From Uranotaenia lowii (Eukaryota > Arthropoda > Insecta > Diptera > Culicidae), in NCBI RefSeq assembly GCF_029784155.1, contig NC_073692.1, positions 418,992,352 through 419,056,351 on the forward strand: 64,000 nt of DNA. The letters run 5' to 3'. Made by a program: the position numbers and the translations under genes. The notes under the pieces were generated by a model. The model worked only from the letters and a program-made list of their open reading frames with translations, searched no databases and was not told the origin of the DNA. Positions within the stretch are counted from its first letter, which is position 1. Every line of letters begins with the position of its first letter. Positions 1-11,110 of this stretch are shown here, piece by piece.

Positions 1-458
1 GTGGTTGAGATGATCGAAAGAAAATTTATTCACCTTTAATATAAGGAAAAATTCAAATTTATGCTACGTAGTCCATAATATTTAGATTTTTGTGTACTTT
101 TTTACTGTAAGCTAAAATTGATGACAGAAGAATAACTCAAAAATTGTTCAACTGAGGTTTTTTGCATGTTGTTTTTTATTCTACATTGGAAATTTGGGTC
201 TGTTGATGAAGTTCAAGATTTTCATTCAAATTTCTTAAACTAGTGATATTATTATGAATAAGCTTTTGAACTCTGAAGCTCAATTTAAATGTCTTTCGCC
301 AAAGCACTTATCTCTCGCTATGATAACAGCGTTAGTTTTCAATACTTACTTTCATTTCTTGACCTTGATAACTTTTAATGAATACAAAATTTATAAATAA
401 TTGTTGTTGAAATTATTTTTTTTTTGTTTTAAAACCAAATGATTATATCTTTATACTA
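1..458. other. AT-rich DNA, nothing recognised
   Basis: AT-rich sequence with poly-T runs. I see no convincing reading frame, RNA gene or repeat end here. Confidence 0.5.
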
Positions 459-470
459 TACCCAGATAAC

Positions 471-796
471 CAGAAATCGTAAAGCAGTGTTCATTGTAGA
501 TTGTATAAGCATCCAGTTTAAATTGGAATTGTATAAACATCATGTTGTAGATAAACCAAGTAATATTTTATCGTTTATGGTTTGTATAGTTCATTATATA
601 CGATAACATTTTGTTAATCGTATAGAAAGATCAATAAAGTTGATTTAAATCCCAGTAGAATTGTGTAAAGATCAATATTCAATCCCACTGTACAATTAAG
701 CAATCTTTCATGCTTGCGATCTATGATGACATATTATTTCCATGAAAGGTCGTACAGTAAGTGTGAGAAAATCGTATAATGGAATTTAAACAATCT
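471..796. repeat. Direct repeat copy 1 within the 461-2165 element
   Basis: Begins CAGAAATCGTAAAG and ends GGAATTTAAACAATCT. It matches 1073-1398 along its whole length with scattered substitutions and no large indels. Confidence 0.85.
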
Positions 797-1072
797 ATTC
801 ATACATGTCATTCAAAGTCACTTATTGAGATTTAATTAATCTGTAAATAATTGATAATAATGCAATTCCTATGCTTAGCAATATCGTAATCATCTAATGT
901 CAAAAATTGCAAAAATTGGAAATCCTTGACGAATTTTGATGCAAAAATGAAGGCAGTTTTAATTTTAAAAAAAATTATAAAAATGAAAAAAGTGGCACAT
1001 ACAGTCGGCGTTTGCAAAAACACAGGCGACGCTTAAAAAAATCCGGTTCTGTGATAAACGAATTTAGAAACC

Positions 1073-1398
1073 CAGAAATCGTAAAATGGTGTTTATTGTA
1101 GATTGTAAAAACATCCAGTTAAGATTGGAATTGTAAAAACATCATGTTGTAGCTAAACCAAATTATATTTTATCGTTTATGGTTTGTACAGTTCATTACA
1201 AACGATAATAGTTTGTTAATCGTATAGAAAGATCACTAAAGTTGTTTTGAATTCCAGTAGAATTGTGTTAAACTCGATATTATATCCCACTGTACAATTA
1301 AGCAATCTTTCATGCTTGCGATCTATGATGACATATTATTTCCATGAAATGTCGTACAGTAATTGTTAGAACATCGTATTATGGAATTTAAACAATCT
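1073..1398. repeat. Direct repeat copy 2 within the 461-2165 element
   Basis: Second copy of the block at 471-796, about 600 bp downstream in the same orientation. The shared landmarks AAGCAATCTTTCATGCTTGC and GATGACATATTATTTCCATG occur in the same order in both copies. Confidence 0.85.
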
Positions 1399-2167
1399 GC
1401 AGATTGTCGAATTGTTTAACAGTACAGTAAATAGCTAGCTAAGATCGCACAGCGCTGAATACAATTATTGATTGTAAAAGAATCGTCTATGAGATAGGTT
1501 AAAGTTGCATATCAAGAAACGGCATCTATAAATAGATTTGGAGTCCGAAATGATGCAGTCAGTGGTATTTTATACGATCAATTGATTTTTAAACGGCACT
1601 CTCAACTGTACATGAACAAATTTGCTTGTTTGCATCATCATGAAATGGCGCCGAGGAAGTATCGAAGGAGAGGGATCGGAACGTTGTGAGTTCGAGACTG
1701 ATCGAAAAGAGACACATAAAGTTGTGTATGGCTCAATTTTTTTTCGCAGTAAACATTAAATTCTATTGTATTAATGTTCACGGTGATTCATAGTAAAATC
1801 GTTATAAGGGAAAAATATAATTGCTTTGGGATACAGTAACAATTAATTGTATTAAATGGCGAAGAAAGTTGTACAAACCTCAGGCTACCTGCTAAAGGAA
1901 ATTGTAATCAAATTGTAAGACAGCCAATGTAAAGTTGAAAATTGTACAATCCTATGATTTTATGCAAAGTAAAGTTGCTGTCAAATTGTTGAAAACGCAA
2001 TACAAAGTTTTATATTTTCAAGGTGAGTAAAATTTGGTCCGTATATTGCCTCCACTTTGGTACCTACAGGCTCATATAGAATATTCTATACAACTTTTTC
2101 GGATTGTACAAAAGTGTGTATATCTCAGAAACAACTGAAATATACAGACCAAGATGTTCACTGGGTA

Positions 2168-3220
2168 AAATCAAAGTATGTATTCTGATTTTGATTTTGG
2201 ATTCATGGTTTTCCTTCGATTATGAAAATGTTTTGAATAACGATTAAAACATTAATAGACAACTTTAATGAAAATTGGCAACTGTGATGAGTAAAATTAT
2301 GATAACGACTCAAATAAAATATACATGATTTTTTATTTTGCCATATTTAATTTTTGTCAATTCGGCAAGACATGAAATCGAAAGTAGAATCGTTAGACAA
2401 AAACTTAATTATTAAAAGGGTAGAAAGATCTAAGCTGAAGCGCTTTGTGTGGAAGAAATTGTATAGTTGGCGGAAATAGTGAGCTAGGGCTTTTGCGTTG
2501 CGGGCATCTTTAAACTATTTTTGTGATTCTAAAATTTGAATGCATTTTTTTAATTAAATTGTCCACCTAGTTAGTTTGTCTTTTTTAAAGAAAAGAATGA
2601 ATTTTTCAAATAATTTCTGTCAAAATCGGGACTTGCAATTAAAATTGTATCATGAAATTTATAACTTTAATATTTTCACAAAAAAACAAAATGGATTCCT
2701 TTATTTTTAAGTTTTCAGTTTTTCAGTTTAAATCAGGTTTTACAGGCAATGATATAACATTAACAGGAAAAAATGTTGTTGCCTTTCTATGTTTAACATG
2801 GCTGGGTATTTTTAGATACATAAAAAAGATCTACAATAAAATATTGCTAACCCTCCAAACACTTACTCTCCCTACAGAAGGAGTAGGAGTACACTAAAAT
2901 AATCAAAAACCAAATTCAATCACCATTTTACTTTCATTTTGCTCAGAAGGTTTCAAAATATGTTAATCAAACATTCCATACTTATGGCCACTATTTGACA
3001 AGCAATTGTAAAAAGCTACATCTAAGAAAAGTTTGAAACATGAGAAAACTGAAAACGGACTTTTTTTCGAAAATTTATCATTTTGATAGCGTTGAAATGC
3101 CTTGATCCATGTGTTTTTCAATCTTAAATAGCTACTGACAGTAAGTTCTAAAACCACCATTCTGGTTTTTTTTATAGAAAAAAAAACGATCCTGTAAAGA
3201 AATGAATCCAACTGTGTTAG
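2168..3220. other. AT-rich DNA, nothing recognised
   Basis: No coding, RNA or repeat signal that I can support. The short open frames here are lysine/phenylalanine-rich and typical of random AT-rich sequence. Confidence 0.5.
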
Positions 3221-3301
3221 ATGAAATTTCAGGGACTAGATAAGAGAAAATCGATGAAAGAAAATCGATGAAATTTCAGGGACTAGATAAGAGAAAATCG
3301 A
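3221..3301. repeat. 47-bp tandem duplication
   Basis: A 47-bp unit starting ATGAAATTTCAGGGACTAGA is present at 3221-3267 and again, incompletely, at 3268-3301 with essentially no differences, so the duplication is recent. Confidence 0.85.
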
Positions 3302-3994
3302 CGCAAAAAAAAACCAAATTTTTTAAGGAATTATAGATCCCGTCTATTGCGGGGTTAGGGAAAACGTGAACAAGTCGACAAATATGTTCATTATTTGTAA
3401 CTCAAAAAAATCATAAGTTGATTAAGCTTATGTGATTATGCCGTTAAAAATATGGAGCTCACCTAGTACAGTAGGAGCTGCTATCAAAAATATAGAAATA
3501 TAGTTTTTCTAATTTACACTTTGCGCAATGCAGTATTCATGAACTATACTGAACTTGAATGAAGAACATAATATCAAAATCTCTTCAAAACAGTCGTCAG
3601 CTTTATGGCGAACTCTCACATGAGTTGTAAATCGCTTCTAAAATCTGTAGTCCCGTCAAGCTGAATAGCAAAAGAAAAAATATTCATCAGGAATTCAATC
3701 ACTCCTATATAAGTTGAAATAAAATCTAACATGTTTATGAAAATGGAAATTTAAAATTAACATTTTTTTTACTCTCAAAAATTTCATTTAACCCCCGAAA
3801 ATTTCACTTAGATATACCCAAATTGGGGTTATTTAGCTCGGTTCCTCGAGTATGAAGTGAATTCCGTGATAAATAATGTTGCAAAAATAAAATGGGACTA
3901 TTTTCTGCGGTTGATATTGGTTCGGTACTGTTGTTTACATCCAAGTGAAGTAAACGTTGTCATTTTTTGTCGTTTTTCGCGAAGAAATCTGAAA
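3302..3994. other. Non-coding flank of the transposase remnant
   Basis: AT-rich. The last 170 bp probably belong to the 5' non-coding part of the ITm-type transposon that follows, but I could not identify its terminal inverted repeat. Confidence 0.35.
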
Positions 3995-4408
3995 ATGCGT
4001 AGCTTTACTCCCGAGCAACGAAAACGGTTTATACACAAATGGGGCACTGTGAATAGTCTTTCAATCAGAAAACTAGCTATTTAGGGAAAAAGGTGATAGT
4101 GTAGAAGCAGTTCGAACCGCGTTAAGAAAGTTCAGATAACAGTGTATTTTCGCAGATTTTTTGGTCCTGCTGATCCTACAATGGACAAAAAACTCAAGGA
4201 TTACTTCAAACATTCTTCGGCATCAGCTCGAGAATGTTATGGTGCAGCAAGCCATATGTGAATGCGGTAAAACGTCTTGGTCATCCATAACCAAAGATAC
4301 AAGGAATGGCAGAATTTACGTGCAAAAATGTTTACGAAAACCGATGCTACCCTTTAAATAATCCTACAATCTTTTGGCCTGAGCTCACTTCGTGTCACTA
4401 CTCTAGTG
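3995..4408 (+). pseudogene. Tc1/mariner/ITm-type transposase remnant, N-terminal part
   Basis: From the ATG at 3995 the frame encodes a helix-turn-helix DNA-binding start (FTPEQRKRF, then SIRKLAI) and hits a stop at 4082. After small frame changes it resumes as GDSVEAVRTALRKF and then MDKKLKDYF. A jump follows, with loss of much of the linker and the first catalytic Asp, to QAICECGKTS, GRIYVQKCLRKPMLPF and, across several stops, FWPEL-SCHYS. The last motif corresponds to the second catalytic block of ITm-family transposases, with Glu where Asp is expected. The gene is dead: multiple frameshifts, deletions and a MITE inserted after 4408. The C-terminal part continues at 5232. Family assignment is by motif recognition. 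Confidence 0.75.
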
Positions 4409-5223
4409 TAGGATTACCAGATCCCGGAACACCAAAAAGAGTACATCTAGATCATTTACCCAAAAAATCAGGAGAAATGATATAACTTCGGTTTTTGAGC
4501 GCCCAGCCATCAGGTTGATACAAGATCAATTTTTATTATCGAGCTTTGCTCCCGCAACAGAAGGAAAAGGGTGTACACATTTCGAATTATCTGAGGAGGC
4601 CCCTACTACCCCGAAGAAGCGGGGTTCTACTGTAATAAGAAACCGAGATATTTCCATGGTATCAAATTCTGTTTATTTGTTGGAGTAATGCCAAAGTTGG
4701 ATTGTTCGAATATATGGCAGCATTTAGATGTAATGCTGACAAACCACAAAAAAAACATTATAAAACAATCCATTTCAAAAAGAGTTTATTTTATTGATGC
4801 GTACATTTACTTTACAATTATTATTTGAGATTAGAAACGAATGCCATAACGCTGCTAAAGTGTCAAAAATAACACCTTAAAAAACATTAGAGATTTGTAA
4901 ATGCGCACAATTATGAGCATATTACCTAAATTGTTTATATATTGATATCTGTTTGCATACTCAAAGGCGCTTATCGCGCTGTCTTTATTACGACTAAAAA
5001 TGCATGTTAATGAAAACAAGATGTTAAAGTAATTTGTTTTCAGTTATATTCCTTACGTAGTTTTAGCATAAAATGGAAGAAATACGTAGGTTTTTTCAGA
5101 TCAAATGTCTTTCAACAAAAAAAAAGAGTACATTTGGTAAAATTTCATAGAAAGAATAGTACGCCCATTTCTCGACCGAAAAAGAGTACATGTACTCTTA
5201 AAAGAGTACGTATGGTAACCCTA
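4409..5223. mobile_element. hAT-like MITE, copy A (815 bp)
   Basis: Ends read TAGGATTACC at the left and, on the opposite strand, TAGGGTTACC at the right. They are flanked by identical 8-bp duplications CTCTAGTG (4401-4408 and 5224-5231). Terminal inverted repeats with an 8-bp target duplication are the signature of the hAT superfamily. There is no transposase frame, so the element is non-autonomous. Subterminal AAAGAGTACAT/ATGTACTCTTT motifs occur near both ends. It sits inside the transposase remnant 3995-5490. A second copy in opposite orientation lies at 41348-42096. Confidence 0.88.
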
Positions 5224-5231
5224 CTCTAGTG

Positions 5232-5490
5232 ATGCATTAAAGTGGAGGTCACATGTTTACCGAAAGATATGAACCCACCAAATCGTCCAGAAATTTGTTT
5301 AATCAAAACTTTTTAGGCTTTGACGAAGTCAAATCTGAGGAAGTACATGAAACCAGCGGACAGTGTTGAAAATTCAAGACTAACTTTCCTCAAGTGGTAT
5401 AACTGGTTAGAGAAAGCAATGGCAGAAGAAATGTAGAAGAAATGTAGGAGAACTTGCCTATCCAACAAAAACTAATGCTAAATGAATTTT
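5232..5490 (+). pseudogene. Tc1/mariner/ITm-type transposase remnant, C-terminal part
   Basis: Continues the transposase interrupted by the MITE. Motifs read KDMNPPNRPE, then the region where ITm transposases have the final catalytic Glu (RPIE-W in intact relatives). Here it reads ICLIKTF-stop-AL, so the Glu is replaced by Lys and the Trp codon by a stop. Basic, helical sequence (KSNLRKYMKP, KWYNWLEKAMAEEM) follows, as in the C-terminal tails of this family. No functional protein can be made. The transposon's 3' terminal inverted repeat was not located. Confidence 0.7.
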
Positions 5491-5927
5491 AAATTGAAAG
5501 AAAACACTTTTTAGAGTACGTTTGGGAATAAAATGTAAAAAAATATTGTTTCATATATTTAAGAAAGAAAGTGTAGTTGTAATTTGCGGAACAGTGTTTA
5601 TAGCCGGCTATTTTTTAATTTTTCACTTTGGTGAAGGCGTTTGAGTTTGTGTTCTCAAATAATAACGTAAATTGAGGTTTGGTTTGCTGTTTTTATTAAC
5701 GCAAAAGCAAGATTTTCTACCGACACGGTGATATTTAAAAGTTTTAAATTGAAACAGCAATAAAAAGATAGAAGCACAAAAATCATAACGATGAATTCAT
5801 CACTCGTTTTCTCAAAGTGATTATGAATTTTGGACTGTTGTCAAAAATCACGCCGGTCACGATTTATCAAAATCAAACGAGTCCAAACCGAGTGTATTTA
5901 CTAGGCACGATTGAGAACTGGTGAACA
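5491..5927. other. AT-rich DNA, nothing recognised
   Basis: No supportable feature. It may include the 3' end of the ITm-type transposon. Confidence 0.4.
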
Positions 5928-6760
5928 TTGAACCTTGAATGTAATCCAAACACAAGAATTCCACCCCTACCCGTGACGTGTCGCCTGACAGAAGTTCCGG
6001 GTGTAGGCTCGAACCAGAGTAGGAGCTTTCACGCTCGGCAGAACATCAACAGCTGTGCTGCTCCTCGGGGGTATGGAAATTTCCATCTGTTAAGTTCTCG
6101 AGTACCGACAACACTCTCTGCAGGACTCCCAGTCTTCCAAGTTCCAGTCAGTTGGTACCTTCCTATGTGTTCTTCCTTGAAATTCGAAATTCAGCTGAGG
6201 CTCTGTATCTGGCTTTCTCGAAGGTGCAACAACTAGCTTCAGAGTTCAGTTTGCTCGGAAGAAATTGGGACATAAATATGGGAAAGTTGTTATAGTTGTT
6301 AATATGAAAACTTTCCGAAGTATATAATTGCTGTGTTATTATTAATATTTCAAACAGTGTGCATGCTGAGAGCTGTGACCCCCCTCGATTTCCCATTCCT
6401 TGTATTTGGCTCTCGGATGCGTGCTGGTAGGATGACAAAACTGGCGAAGGAGAACTTTCCTCAGCTAAGAAACGTATTGCCACCCAGGAGTTTCTTTCGA
6501 GGGAACCAAAGGCATAAGACCTGAACTAATAAACGTATACGTATACATCACTTGTTGAGAAAGTGGAAAAAGAAATCCTGTTAAAAAAAAGATGGAAGAA
6601 AAGGGCGGAACAAAAACTCGAAGCTGGATATCCCAAACCAAGACGGTGGATAAACCGGTAGTCAGTCAGCCACCCAGTCAGTTGTAACGACCTTTTAGAA
6701 GTTCAAGCCCGGTAATCAAGAACGTACAGAGGTATGGGAACGGAAAAAGATATATATGTA
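5928..6760. other. GC-richer island of unknown origin
   Basis: Markedly less AT-rich than its surroundings, with open frames on both strands (for example 5928-6236 on plus and 6163-6483 on minus). Neither translation resembles a family I know. The compositional contrast suggests a decayed retroelement or a conserved non-coding block rather than background DNA. Confidence 0.3.
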
Positions 6761-8115
6761 TGAATGTCTTCCCGGGCTCTCTCACGGTTTCAGAGTTTGT
6801 GTTGGAGCATTTTCCCGGATAAGCCACTTGATGTTGGTGGCATTTATGGAAGTTTATAGGATTTGCTTCGAAGAAAAATTATGTTACTTTTCCGTAAACT
6901 TTTATGTTCACCGACATCGATTGGTGTGTCAGATATCGACAAACACAAACATCGGTGTTTATTTGCCGGATAAATTTTGTTTTAGAGGTTTGTTTGTCAC
7001 CGTTTTGTTTCGATTTGAGGCTTGATCAATTTTGATAACATAAATTGTTTTTTTTGGTAAGATCTTTTCAATCGAATTTTGTTTCATTTTAGATTTGAAA
7101 CTTTTTTTCAATAACACAAGGCAGCAAAATTCACTAAGAATTTATTAAGACTAATATGGAAAAGCTAAATCCAAATAAAACTGTTTTGTTCCGGTCTGCT
7201 ATAATTTTGGAGATTCAAGGATGAACCTTAAAAAAAAGAAAAATAGTAGATCTCAAAAATGTGTGCACTATTTCCAACAAATTTTAAAAAATTACAAACC
7301 TATGGCAAATAAAAAATTTCAAACATACACCAGCTCTCTCAAAGACCACTTGTCATTTTCACAATTGAATAAAAGGTTTCAAAAGGGTTGATTTGATTCT
7401 TTTTCCAAAAATTCTTAGATAAAAGAATTAATTTGCTTAAATTTTAAAAAATGTTTAAACTCAAATAAAATCATAGGTTATTTTAAAGCATAAAAAGTCT
7501 TCAAAAAATAAAATCAAATCTGAAATACAAAAATTCTACAAATAAAAAGAGGACTGTTTCAAAACTTGTATTTAAGATAAATTCAAAGGAAAATTTTTCA
7601 ATTCGTTTTGCTTTTACCAAGAATTTAAAGAAATATTATTAAAAAGAACTTATCGAATAATTTAAAAAAAAAACTCACACACACATTTTTTTTAAAAGCA
7701 CAACAAAATTTAACTAAGAATATTGACTTCCTAACTTGGTAACTTGAAAGTTATTTTGATTTTATTGTTTGATGTCTTCAAAGTGTTTCAATTCTATTTT
7801 TTATTAATTTCATAAATATAATATAATATTTCATAATATTTCTTATCATTTTTAATAAGTTTTGTAATTTACTTGTGAAAATTGTTTAAATTTGAATCCA
7901 TTGAATGATGTAAATTTTGCGTGATTTTGGAGTGTTTTCTGCGTTATTTTTGAGCAATTCTGGTTAATATGTTTTTTGAGAAATTTATTGAACCTAAAAT
8001 CTATTTTCTTATTTCTTGGAAAAATTCCTTTATAATTTGAGTGAAAATTTTGTTTTATTTAAAAAATATATCATTTAAAAAAAGATGGTTTAAACCAAAT
8101 TTTATCATTTTTTTT
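6761..8115. other. AT-rich DNA, nothing recognised
   Basis: Extremely AT-rich from about 7040 onward with many homopolymer runs. No feature seen. Confidence 0.5.
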
Positions 8116-8179
8116 TTACATTTGATATTCATAGGCCATTGTTGCCTTTTTTGTTATTTTAATAAAACTTGTAATTTTT

Positions 8180-9413
8180 GTAATTTTTGTTGATTTTGTC
8201 GATTTTGTCGATTTTGTCATTTTTGTAATTTTTATAACTTTTGTAAATTTTGCATTTTTTGTCATTTTTGTAATTTTTGTAATTTTTGTCATTTTTGTCA
8301 ATTTGTCATTTTTGTCATTTTTGTCATTTTTGTCATTTTTGTCATTTTTGTCATTTTTGTCATTTTTGTCATTTTTGTCATTTTTGTCATTTTTGTCATT
8401 TTTGTCATTTTTGTCATTTTTGTCATTTTTGTCATTTTTGTCATCTTTGTCATCTTTGTCATTTTTGTCATTTTTGTCATTTTTGTCATTTTTGTCATTT
8501 TTGTCATTTTTGTCATTTTTGTCATTTTTGTCATTTTTGTCATTTTTGTCATTTTTATCATTTTTATCATTTTTGTCATTTTTGTCATTTTTGTCATTTT
8601 TGTCATTTTTGTCATTTTTGTCATTTTTGTCATTTTTGTCATTTTTGTCATTTTTGTCATTTTTGTCATTTTTGTCATTTTTGTCATTTTTGTCATTTTT
8701 GTCATTTTTGTCATTTTTGTCATTTTTGTCATTTTTGTCATTTTTGTCATTTTTGTCATTTTTGTCATTTTTGTCATTTTTGTCATTTTTGTCATTTTTG
8801 TCATTTTTGTCATTTTTGTCATTTTTGTCATTTTTGTCATTTTTGTCATTTTTGTCATTTTTGTCATTTTTGTCATTTTTGTCATTTTTGTCATTTTTGT
8901 CATTTTTGTCATTTTTGTCATTTTTGTCATTTTTGTCATTTTTGTCATTTTTGTCATTTTTGTCATTTTTGTCATTTTTGTCATTTTTGTCATTTTTGTC
9001 ATTTTTGTCATTTTTGTCATTTTTGTCATTTTTGTCATTTTTGTCTTTTTGTCATTTTTGTCATTTTTGTCATTTTTGTCATTTTTGTCATTTTTGTCAT
9101 TTTGGTCATTTTGGTAATTTTTGTCATTTTTGTCATTTTTGTCATTTTTGTCATTTTTGTCATTTTTGTCATTTTTGTCATTTTTTGTCATTTTTGTCAT
9201 TTTTGTCATTTTTGTCATTTTTGTCATTTTTGTCATTTTTGTCATTTTTGTCATTTTTGTCATTTTTGTCATTTTTGTCATTTTTGTCATTTTTGTCATT
9301 TTTGTCATTTTTGTCATTTTTGTCATTTTTGTCATTTTTGTCATTTTTGTCATTTTTGTCATTTTTGTCATTTTTGTCATTTTTGTCATTTTTGTCATTA
9401 TTTGTCATTTTGT
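8180..9413. repeat. 9-bp minisatellite (GTCATTTTT)n, about 125 uniform copies
   Basis: A degenerate leader (8180-8285, with units such as GTAATTTTT and TCGATTTTG) passes into a very uniform array of GTCATTTTT to about 9413. Variants are few: GTCATCTTT twice near 8443-8460, ATCATTTTT twice near 8555-8570, an 8-bp unit near 9046, GGTCATTTT units near 9100 and a 10-bp unit near 9181. Because the unit is 9 bp, every frame stays open and predicts Cys-His-Phe, Leu-Ser-Phe or Met-Thr-Lys repeats; these are not credible proteins. The uniform core with a decayed left edge suggests recent expansion. Confidence 0.97.
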
Positions 9414-9780
9414 ATATAGATTTTAATTTTGAGAACTAAGATTAGGGGATGGAGAACAATTATTTTAGAGGAATCACATTTAAGAAACGATTGTTGAAAA
9501 TTTAAGAATGAAATTTTGGAATTTAGAATTGTGAAAGAATGTGGATTATTGTGAGACGGTTTTTCTCAATCGAGTTCGATAAGTTGTTGTTAATTCAAAA
9601 AACCTTTCACCTTTAGGTTTTTCAAGGAATTAATTCTATCCTCTGGTTTATAAGTGAGCAACCGGAATTCGTTTCCTTCACCCATTAAGTTTCGTTTATC
9701 GGTCCATGGTATCACCGGCAAAGAACAGCCCTCAACATTAATTAATTACATTCTCCAGGGCACGCCTTCACTCGGAAACG
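9414..9780. other. Host DNA between minisatellite and LINE
   Basis: No feature recognised. It ends at the ATTT tail of the LINE on the minus strand. Confidence 0.5.
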
Positions 9781-9859
9781 ATTTATTTATTTATTTATTT
9801 ATTATAATTGAATTCATCGAACATAAATGTTTAAATGAAAAGGTTTAGTTACAATCAAA

Positions 9860-11110
9860 TTAGTAAAACAATTTGGACTGACGAATTCGACGAATAAATC
9901 GGCTGGATGATTCTTCGAACTGATGCAGGTGCTCAGCATCCTGAAACATACGCATCATTGCTCTGAGTGGTTCATTGTAGCCATACGATGTTCGGTGGAT
10001 TTGATGTGACAGCAACGAATTAAATCGCAGAGTTCTCGATGGGGCACTGAGGTTTACCATCCTTAGAAGATTTGGCGATTGAACTTCTCCATTCATAATC
10101 TTAACAACGAAAGAAGCCTGTTGAGTCTTTCGGCGACATTCGAGGGTTTCGAGACCCAAAAGCTGACACCGATCTGAATATGCTGGAAGATCTTCGGGAT
10201 GACGCCAAGGCAGGTGTCGCAAGGCGAATCTGACAAACCGCTTCTGTACACGTTCAATCCTCAAGATCCAACTTAGTTGATACGGAGCCCAAACTACAGC
10301 AGCATGCTCAGTTATAGATCTGACGAGGGCGCAGTACAGTGATTTTAAGCACAAAGGATCTTTGAACTCACGTGACACTTTGGTGATGAAGCCGAGCTGA
10401 CGATTTGCTTTGTTGATAACTGAAGAGCGTTGACTGTTGAAAGTGAGCTGCGCATCAAGGATCACGCCAAGATCATTCACTTCAAGGACCCTTTTCAAAA
10501 ACTGGCTGCCGATACTATAGTCATAAGGGATCGGTGTCTTATTCCGGTGAAAAGTTATCACAGAGCATTTTGAAACACTGACTGTTAGTTTGTTCAGTCT
10601 ACACCATTCATCAAACTGGTTCAGCAGAGATTGGAGGCGAATGCAATCAGCAGTACATTCCACTGGCAGAAATATTTTAAGGTCATCAGCGTAACCAATT
10701 TTCGTTCCGTCTTCTAGGCTTGTAATCAAATCGTTAAAAAATAGCGCAAATAATAATGGCCCCAAATTACTCCCTTGAGGGACGCCAGATCGATTGGTAA
10801 AAGGATATGAAATGCTAGTGCCGTACTTGATCCTTATGCAGCGCTCGGTAAGAAAGGATTTCAGCCAAGCAATCATGTTGTCATGAATGCCAAGCTTGGC
10901 AAGCTTAGCGAGCAAAATCTTATGGTCAATCGCGTCAAAAGCGGCTTTGATATCTGTATACACCGCATCGACTTGTTTTTTATTTTCCAACTGATTGAGG
11001 CAAAACGACGTGTATTCTATGAGGTTAGTACTCACCGATCTACCAGGCATGAAACCATGCTGTTCAGGTGCGATGTACTGCGATGAAGCGTAAAAGGGCT
11101 TGACCAACAA
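9860..11110 (-). pseudogene. CR1 ORF2, C-terminal part: reverse transcriptase palm, thumb and tail
   Basis: 416 codons in a different frame from the N-terminal part; the shift lies near 11085-11105. The frame carries the conserved reverse-transcriptase blocks in order: QHGFMPGRS, the first catalytic Asp in YTDIKAAFDAIDH, SGVPQGSNLGPLLF, the catalytic GYADDLKIF (YADD at 10682-10693), the SKCSVITF block and VNDLGVILD. Thumb and C-terminal sequence follow (IERVQKRFVRFALRHLPW and LGLETLECRRK). All catalytic Asp residues are present. The frame ends 56 bp before the AAAT tail. Were it not for the frameshift this would look functional. In the cell it would reverse-transcribe its own RNA at nicked genomic DNA. 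Confidence 0.92.

Larger units (their letters stand above)
461..2165. mobile_element. Putative TA-flanked non-autonomous DNA element, about 1.7 kb
   Basis: The left end reads TA-CCCAGATAACCAG. The right end, read on the other strand, is TA-CCCAGTGAACATC, so short inverted ends beginning CCCAG are bordered by TA on both sides, as expected for a Tc1/mariner-type target duplication. There is no transposase frame inside. Two direct copies of a roughly 330-bp block (471-796 and 1073-1398) lie in the left half, and the second also begins with CCCAG, so the element may be composite: one copy inserted into or duplicated within another. The TIR is short, so the exact borders are inferred. Confidence 0.5.

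Noticed and set aside
8286..9439. Long open frames (up to 378 codons) in all phases of the minisatellite
   Set aside because: A 9-bp repeat without stop words keeps every frame open. The predicted Cys-His-Phe, Leu-Ser-Phe and Met-Thr-Lys polymers are artefacts.
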